Source: Metridium senile
Lineage: Eukaryota; Cnidaria; Anthozoa; Actiniaria; Metridiidae
Assembly: GCA_949775045.1 (NCBI GenBank)
Contig: OX459095.1
Coordinates: 32,092,064-32,156,063, forward strand
DNA: 64,000 nucleotides
Direction: 5' to 3'
Shown here: positions 11,801 through 20,800 of the stretch, one piece after another
Position numbering within the stretch: position 1 is the stretch's first letter
How the letters are laid out: the number at the start of each line of letters is the position of its first letter
Notes under the pieces: model-generated
Told to the model about the DNA's origin: nothing
Seen by the model: only the letters and a program-made list of their open reading frames with translations
Databases searched by the model: none
Program-made: the position numbers and the translations under genes

Positions 11801-14800
11801 TCCTCTTCGTCATCCAGTACAAGTCGACTTGCTTTGGGGCGATTTCCTTTGCCATACTTTACTACAAGTTGTTTTCGTTTGGACGCAAGGACCTCTCTTG
11901 ACAACTTAAACTCATCACCTTTAAGGAGATTAGCACCTGAGCCTTGGATGTTAAGGTATCTTTGGATGCTGCGTTGAAATGAAGTCAGAGTGCCGGGCTC
12001 GTACTCGTCGCCATCTTTCTTCGTGACTTCTTTGAAGAACGAACAAAGAAGAAGGTTTAGCTCGTCCCAAGGTATGTTCTCTAGTTTCCTAGCTTCATTT
12101 CTTGTTGAACAAAACCTTTGCCATACCACCAGGTCGTACTTTGTTTTTGTTTTCGTATTGTCGTATTGTTGATTTGTTACAAAGTCACGAAACTCGGCAA
12201 CATTTTTTGACATCTTTTCTTTGTTGAAATCTTTCATTGTGTTTTCGTAAGCCGTCTGGAGTTCTGTATCAGTAATTTCGTCTTCATCGTAGTCGACGTT
12301 GATGGTAAAATTCGGGTAGTCTAATTCGTAGCTATTTTCGTCGTTCATTTTAACTTTTAACTGAAGGACCGACTTCAAAAAGAGAAAAACAGACCAACAG
12401 AAAAAAACCAGAACCAATCAGATTTTTCCTTTTTTCTTCGGACCGGCCAAACATATAATAAATTATGGTATTTATTAAAGTGGTCTATAGATCTTGAAAG
12501 TCATGCAGTAATCAAGCAAAGAGGATTTTCACATTCACACATCATTTCGCTACTAGAATATTTGAAATATTGTGACTTACCTGGGCACGTGCTCAATTTA
12601 CAATGTCTCCACTCGATGATTGGTTGATCACATTCGGCCTTCACCCGACACAAACACGATCTCATTCGGAATTTCCGAGCATTTTCGCCACACGTTCGTG
12701 AACACAGCGACCATGCACTCCAAGGTGATGTTTGGCATTTGGGTGAAAAATGAACATCTGTGTCCTTATGTATGGCTATTGTAGAGATGTTATGATGTTG
12801 TGCCTGGTTATAGAATTTAAAAAAGATGTCGACTGGTGTTGCCACGTTCTTGTTGTGTAGACTGACTTTGGCGAATCCCTTGTTATTTCCAAACTTAAAA
12901 GACTTTGGTGCTAAGGAACAACATGTTAAGAATCGTAAGTTATTTTTATAGAACTAGCCTGCAGAACAGGCGTTCTCGTGGAGGTTTGGGAAAAATCGAG
13001 ATTTGGGGCTCCTGCGTTATCTAGGTATCCGCGAAAAACATGGGGTCTAGACAAAAAAGGAAAGGTGGGGGAGGTGGAAGGAAGAGGACCGCCAAAACCA
13101 GATTTCTTTTCAAAAACTCCACAAGTACACCTGTTTTGCAGGCTAACTTTGAACTGGAAATGTTAGATAGTTCATCGAAACATTGAAGAATTTGCCTTCA
13201 TATTTCTGTCTGTTTATCTGTTTGTCCTTCTGTTTGTATGTTTTTGTTTTTTTTGTTTTTTTTATCGTTGATTGGTTGGTACGTTGGTGTTTGTTTTTCA
13301 TTATTGTTTGACTTACCGATCGCGATGCATGCTTTTGGCTTACACCAGGACCATTGCATTGTGGGTTTTAGGCATACTCCCGTTTCACCTGACCGCTGAC
13401 CAGGACATATTCTTTTTCGTATTTTGATGGTTTTCTCTCCGCCGCATTTGTCAGGACAAGAAGACCAGGATCCCCACTGGAAGCGAGGATCTTGATTCTC
13501 AAGACCTCCAACTGTAGTGTTGGTAAAAGCGTTTAGAAATCGCAGTGGTAATCGTAGATCGTGCCCGCTTTGTTCTGTAAAACAAATCACAATCACCACA
13601 ACATTAACAACAGCGTTTACTGAAATTTTATCATATTGCACGCGCGCTTGCTTTTATAGCATTTACCTTTGTCGCAGACCAATTTCTTTATACACGGCCT
13701 CCAGTCAACAATCTTGTTATTACAAGTGATTGAGTTCATGCTCTCATTCATACATTTGCGCGTGCGTATTTGTATTGCATTTGTCCCACACGGGGCAGAG
13801 CATGTTGACCAAATACTCCAGTTGGACATGTCTGGTGATTCATCATTATTAAGAACATGCTGTTGCACCGACTGTTGCGCCGACTTGAGCTTCCCTGATG
13901 AATCTTTAGTTGTTTTGACTGTTGGAAAATGTTCCGTCAGTTTGTGCTTTTGTGGCAATTGTTTAGACCCATTTTTACATCCATTAGTATTATCTTGTGG
14001 AATCTTGTGTGAATTTGGTGGTGAATTTGGTGTTTCTGGTAAATCTGAGATTTTACTTGTTTGATTCTTTAACAACTGTTTAGGCGATATCATCTTCTCT
14101 TGTTGTAAGTCTGTCTGAGTTCTGATTCTACTGGTGTTGTCAGATTGAAGTTCTGGCGATTTTAATAATGTACCGCTGGACCCTACGACTGCTGACGCGG
14201 CTTTGTAGGCTTTTATGTCATGTTTATCCAAGACATCTTTTTCTGTTACAGTGTTGCTATTATTATTATTATTGCTGTGTTTTGGTTTAACATCTAACAG
14301 TCCCTTTGTTAAATTTTGATTGACTTCCGCCCCTTTTGGACCTTTTGCATAAAGATTGTTTGTTGTATTGATATTTTCTTGCATTTTAGCCTTTTCCCCT
14401 GTCTTATATTTATTCAGTTTGAACGGTTCGATATCAATATCAACGCTCACTGGAATTTGCTTTATACCAGCTTTATCCACATGTATCTTTTGTACAGCTT
14501 TGGGTCCCATCATTAGCTTTTTCTCTTTCACTTTGAAATTATCTATATCATTATTAAAGCTCACTTGAATTTGCTTTATACCAGGTTTATCCACATGTAC
14601 CTTTTGTACAGCTTTGCCGGGACCCATCATTAGCTTTTTCTCTTTTAGTTTGAAATTATCGATATCATTATTAAAGCTCACTGGAATTTGCTTTATACCA
14701 GGTTTATCCACATGTACCTTTTGTACAGCTTTGCCGGGACCCATCATTAGCTTTTTCTCTTTCAGTTTGAAATTATCGATATCATTATTAAAGCTCACTG

Positions 14801-17800
14801 GAATTTGCTTTATACCAGGTTTATCCACATGTATCTTTTGTACAGCTTTGCCGGGACCCATCATTAGCTTTTTCTCTTGCTGAATCTCCGACTCTATTTC
14901 ATTTGCATCCTCTTTCAAAGACTCCATCTTATTTTCACCATCATCTTTGAAAAGTTTTACTCCTTCTTTCACTGGCAACATTAAAGGAGCCTGCTTTCGA
15001 AAAAATGTACTATTGCTAAAATGACCCTCTTCATCCACCAATAATGAGACGTTTGATTTGTTATCCGCTAGCGTGAGCCCGTAATCCTTTTGTCCAGTGG
15101 CAATCTTTTTGTTTTCTTGTTTGTCGCTCATATCTTCGTTCTTTAAGTTTTCAAGCTCGTTTTTGACAATATCATTCTCTTGATTTTTCAACGACGTCAA
15201 TTCAGATTCCGATGTTTTAGAATCGTTAGAATCCAATGTTTTTGGTTGACCTTTGTCGTCTCTACCAGTAGATAACCTGCGTGAATCTGACAGTAAATTA
15301 GTGAACAATTTATCAACCATACTATCCATTCCGCCAATATTTTCTTTCTTATTGTACCCAGTGTCCGCCTCCTGGTCCTCGTCAATAACCTCGGTGATAG
15401 ACTGGTCTGTATTGTCGGGTATTGATATCTTACTGAGATTTTCTTCATTTGGCTGATAGTTGGTGACTTGATCTTGACTGTTTGCAATTTCTTTAAAAAA
15501 ATAAATTATATTTCAATATAAAGTTTTAAATATTTTTGAAAATATATTTAATAAAATGTGTGATAAAAAGGGATTGTATTTTTCGCTCTTTGGGGCCTCT
15601 TTGGACGTGCCCAACATGTTGCCCCAACATTGTTGCGAAACGGTTTGTTGAACACGAGAACAAAAGAAATGTTGGATGATGCTCCAACATCATCCAACAG
15701 GGTGTTCAAACCGGCCCAACATGTTGTAGCAACATGTTGGGCCCGTTTAAGACCCCGTCTACACGGATCCGGATACTTTTGAAACCGCATACTTTTTGAT
15801 GCAAATCGGCCTATCGTCCACACGAATCTAGTGAATCCGGTCACCGAAACCGCATACTTTTGAAACCGCTCTCCAGAGTGGATACTTTTGAATCTTCCGG
15901 ATACGCGGATTCGTGTGGACACCTAAAATCGGATACTTTTGAATCCACTGACTTGAAAATTCAACATGGCGGACAAAAATATCTTGTTGGTAACTTTGAT
16001 TTCGCTTATTTCCAATCTTAACGAAAGGAATACGGCAATTTTGACAACAATAGTTGACCATTTTAGAAATAAGATCAATTTTATCCGGTTGGCTGAGCCT
16101 TTTGAATCAAACCAAAGACGTATAAAACGGTTTCGATCACAACCTCAACCAAAACGATCGTTTTTCTTCGTCCAGGGCGAACTAGTGCCTGGTGGAACAA
16201 TAAACAGTAAGGCCTAGCCATCGATGAGTAGTTGAAACATAATGATAATAAAATAATGACGGTAAACGAGATCGCTCGCTCGATTAGCGCATGCCCAGTA
16301 GCGCTACTTTATAAATTCAAGTCGTTGCAGAGAATTCGTGTGTACGGGTGAATCCGAATTGGAAACGATCAACAGGATTCGTGTGGACGCAAATATTTCT
16401 ATGCGGTTTCAGCCTGACCGGATTCGTGTAGACAGGGCCTATCACCTCCGTTACGTTTACTCAGTACAAAAGAACATCACCAATCAAAATCAAATTAAAT
16501 CAAACTTTGGAAATGGGAAATTGAAATTCTCTGACCCAAAGGAATTGTCCGCCTTCAACAATGTCATTTGAACTTTGTTGGTTCGGAAATGTATAAATAT
16601 GGTGTAATGAAATTAAAACGAATGAGGCGCGGTATTGCACAATATACAGTATATACTTAATTAATATATTGTGTATATATATATTGAATATACTGTATAT
16701 AGTGTATATATATACACTTTATACATAAATGGTATAAAGTGTATATTGCACAAGCATATCATATACACAATATACAAGTGTAGTGTATTTAGTGTATATA
16801 GTGTATATATCTCGTTAAGTCTAAGACTCAGTGTATATAGTGTATACAGTGTATATTGTGTATAAATCAGTATACACAATATACAAGTGTCTATTGTATA
16901 ATGTGTATATAGTGTATATATGGCGTTAACTCTAAGACTCAGTGTATAAAGTGTATACAGTGTATACAGTGTATATAGTGTATAAATATTGTAATGATGT
17001 CTTCATATAACGCAATTAAACCTCTTTGCGTATTGTCATTGATTTAATAGGTTGAAAACTTTTAATTTATACATGATTAGGCCGCAATCGTGTCGGTCCC
17101 ATGGGAAAGTGTTGTATTAAGCCGTGGCTCTCTCGTATCAGTTTTACTTGTAGATGCGCGTTTGCCAAGATGTCATGTTATGAAACAAATTTTCATGATA
17201 TAAACGTATTTGTGATTGCCAGAGAGCACTTTAAAGAATTTACTCCAAATCGATGGGAATTGATAGCTGAATTTGTTCGAAGTCGAGCTAAAGACAGATC
17301 GTCTGAAGATCACGCAGTCGTTGTTATTGGTAAAAGAAGGCAAACAAACAACAAAGATAGCCGAACATTGGACTTGACAAAAGTTGAGGACTGTCGAAAA
17401 ACACACAAGCTTTTTCCGATGAGTATTGCCCAACAGGTTACTAAAGAACATTTCAGTCAAAAAGGCAAGAATGCAATGAAGTCGATAATTCTTCTACCTG
17501 ATGTTACACGCTGCTGTAAGAAGAACATAAGAATTGACTCGCGCCCAACATATCCCATAGTTTACACTATGTCTGGCTCATATGTTGGTGCGTTGTTCCA
17601 TGGAGAGTGTTATGAGTGCAAGACTAAATATTATCCATCGTATAAAGTACTTAACAATGGCGAAAGGGTTTACTCAAATTTTGAATACAAGAGCAACCAG
17701 CATTTCCAAGTGACATCATGTAGTGTATTCAGTGTGGCTCTTTTAAGAGACATTTCAAACAACATCTGTGTTAACGGGGCGACATTGCATTCCAGAGCTA

Positions 17801-20800
17801 CGGTATACAATTTGAATTTCCGTGATGTAAACAATGAGAGGCTCTCTCATCTTAAGGAATTCAATCCTCGATTGAATTGCAACAGCGAGTTTTTGCTAAA
17901 TGAAGAGCGCGTAAATGATGCGTGGTTCTTGTGGATTGTTGCGATTCTTGTGGATTAATGGTTAAGGCACTAAAGGTAGAGTACAATAAAAACAGAAAGC
18001 ACTTGGATACAGAAAAGCTGTGCCAATCTGTTTGGAACGACATATGCAAACTGGACAACTCATGGGTTTTGCACAAGTGTGAAGTAGCGGGCTGTGCAGA
18101 AGGCTACGTAACAGTGGATGGGAACGAATATTTGAAACGATCGAAATGTGCCTTTCCTAAAGAGAAAGTACGAATAAGTAGGGACATTCCAGAGATATAC
18201 AGATGCTGTCCTAATTCACCTTTGAATGGGGGTAAAGATAAGAAGCCTTCAAAGTTCTGTCCATCACATCAAAGTGAAGATGTAGCAGAGTTTGTCGAAG
18301 TGCCTCCAGAGTTTGATGATGTCCATAAGGAAAAAGGAATTCTCCCAGAAGACACTATTCATGGATCTTTGTTTTTTAAGACCACAGCTGGAATGCTGGC
18401 TCTTATACGCCCTTGTGGCATTGTGGTTAGTATGACAGAAATGTTAACGTGCGAGTGTCAGACTCAAGTGTTTCTTTTCCTTTTAAGAACATTTCAGACA
18501 ACGAACGTAGAATGTTTTCAAAGATTGAAATATGTCGGTTACGACAGAGCATGTGGGCTTGTTCCTTTTCTTAGGAATCAGTGTAAAAACGGTAGTGCTG
18601 GTGCAAAACTTCTTCTGGATAACGTTAAGTTTTTAGTAGATATATTTCATGTTTCAAAGCACACTGAGGAGGCATGTATGCCTTTAGATAATCCAAATTG
18701 TTTTTAGCACCCTTTGTTGCCAAAGTTTAGGGAAATCCATGGGGCAAATACAGAATCGTGTGAACAAGGATTTAGAAGACTTAACACGTATTTTAATTTA
18801 ACAAGAAAGATGAGTCAAGTTAAGCGTAATGTCCTTTTTTGGTTTGTTAATGATTGTTTTAATAAGGAACTTGAATTGCAGTTAAAATTAGAGGGAAAGA
18901 TGTAGTGAACTAAATATATAAAATTAGTGTAAATAATAAAATTGCGCCTTTGTACTATTTTGGTTTGTTAATGATTCATTTAATAGAGAACTTGAGTTCC
19001 AGTTAAACGCAGAGGGAAAGATGTAAATAACCCAACATATTGTGTAAATTGTAAATTATAATAATTGTAAATATTGTTTAATAAATAAATTTTGTTTGTA
19101 TTGTATTTATATTGTGTGTTAGTCTATTATATGCTGGGTTGGTTTTTGAAGACATATAAATGCATGTGTGTCTATATATATACACAATATACACTATATA
19201 CACTATATACACTATATACACTATATACACTATATACACTATATACACAATATACACTATATACACAATATACACAATATACACAATATACACTATATAC
19301 ACTATATACACTATATACACTATATACACTATATACACTATATACACTATATACACAATATACACAATATACACTATATACACTATATACACTATATACA
19401 CTATATACACTATATACACTATATACACAATATACACAATATACACTATATACACTATATACACAATATACACTATATACACTATATACACTATATACAC
19501 AATATACACTATATACACTATATACACTATATACACAATATACACTATATACACTATATACACAATATACACAATATACACAATATACACTATATACACT
19601 ATATACACAATATACACAATATACACTATATACACTATATACACTATATACACAATATACACTATATACACAATATACACAATATACACAATATACACTA
19701 TATACACTATATACACAATATACACTATATACACTATATACACAATATACACAATATACACAATATACACTATATACACTATATACACTATATACACTAT
19801 ATACACAATATACACTATATACACTATATACACTATATACACTATATACACAATATACACTATATACACTATATACACAATATACACAATATACACTATA
19901 TACACTATATACACTATATACACTATATACACTATATACACAATATACACTATATACACTATATACACTATATACACTATATACACTATATACACTATAT
20001 ACACAATATACACTATATACACTATATACACAATATACACAATATACACTATATACACAATATACACTATATACACAATATACACAATATACACTATATA
20101 CACTATATACACTATTAATTCCGTTTGTTTGTGAATATACTAACTATGGATATTCTGTATTTAATGATATACCCAATATTATATATATACTATATACATC
20201 TTGTATATTTATACAGACTATATATCGAAATATACAATAGTATATACTGTATATTTAATAAATAAACCCCTTCTGGCGGCTGGGATATCGGCGGATAATG
20301 TCCGTGGATGAGAAATGGTCCGAAAAATAAACATTTGGCCGAGAAGCAAAGCTTCGAGGACAAATGTGATATTTTGAGGAACATTTCTCATCCGAGGACA
20401 TTATAAGCCGATATTCCAGTAAGCCAGAAGGGGTTCATTTATTTTATATCCCAACGACTTTATCTTGTTTGGTTGGCGAAGGAAAGCCATTAAAGTGCAA
20501 GGTGAAAACTAAAATACGTTCACAAAAATACGTTCACAGCGTACTTAGTCGACTTTTTTGTATTGCCAGGTGTCGCTTCTTGGACTAGTCTTTTAATCTC
20601 ATTATCAGAGGTCTTGATAAAACGGTTTTGGTTATTTTACATGGCTCTTTTTTGTCAAAAACAAAATAAAGCGGACAAATATCAACTTTGGACGGGGGAT
20701 ATCGACTGATACCCGTCCGCCGAGAATGTACCACGTGATCCCTTTTGACCAATGACTGCGCGAGAAAATATATTGTTGGGATATAGAGCTTAAAATATAA

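Larger units (their letters stand above)
16641..20255 (+). mobile_element. KDZ-like DNA element bounded by inverted satellite arrays
   Basis: A 17-bp inverted repeat, aatatacagtatatact (16641-16657) and its complement (20239-20255), brackets a transposase-like gene. Just inside each end is a gtgtatata/tatacac array, in opposite orientation on the two sides. No target duplication is seen, and the right edge abuts another foldback element, so the outer limits are uncertain. It lies in intron 1 of the TSP1 gene, opposite strand. Confidence 0.55.

Noticed and set aside
19078..20240. Long ORFs of 316-382 codons on both strands (IVY, LYT/QYT, IHY/IHN repeats)
   Set aside because: They arise only from the 9-bp satellite, which stays open in all frames.
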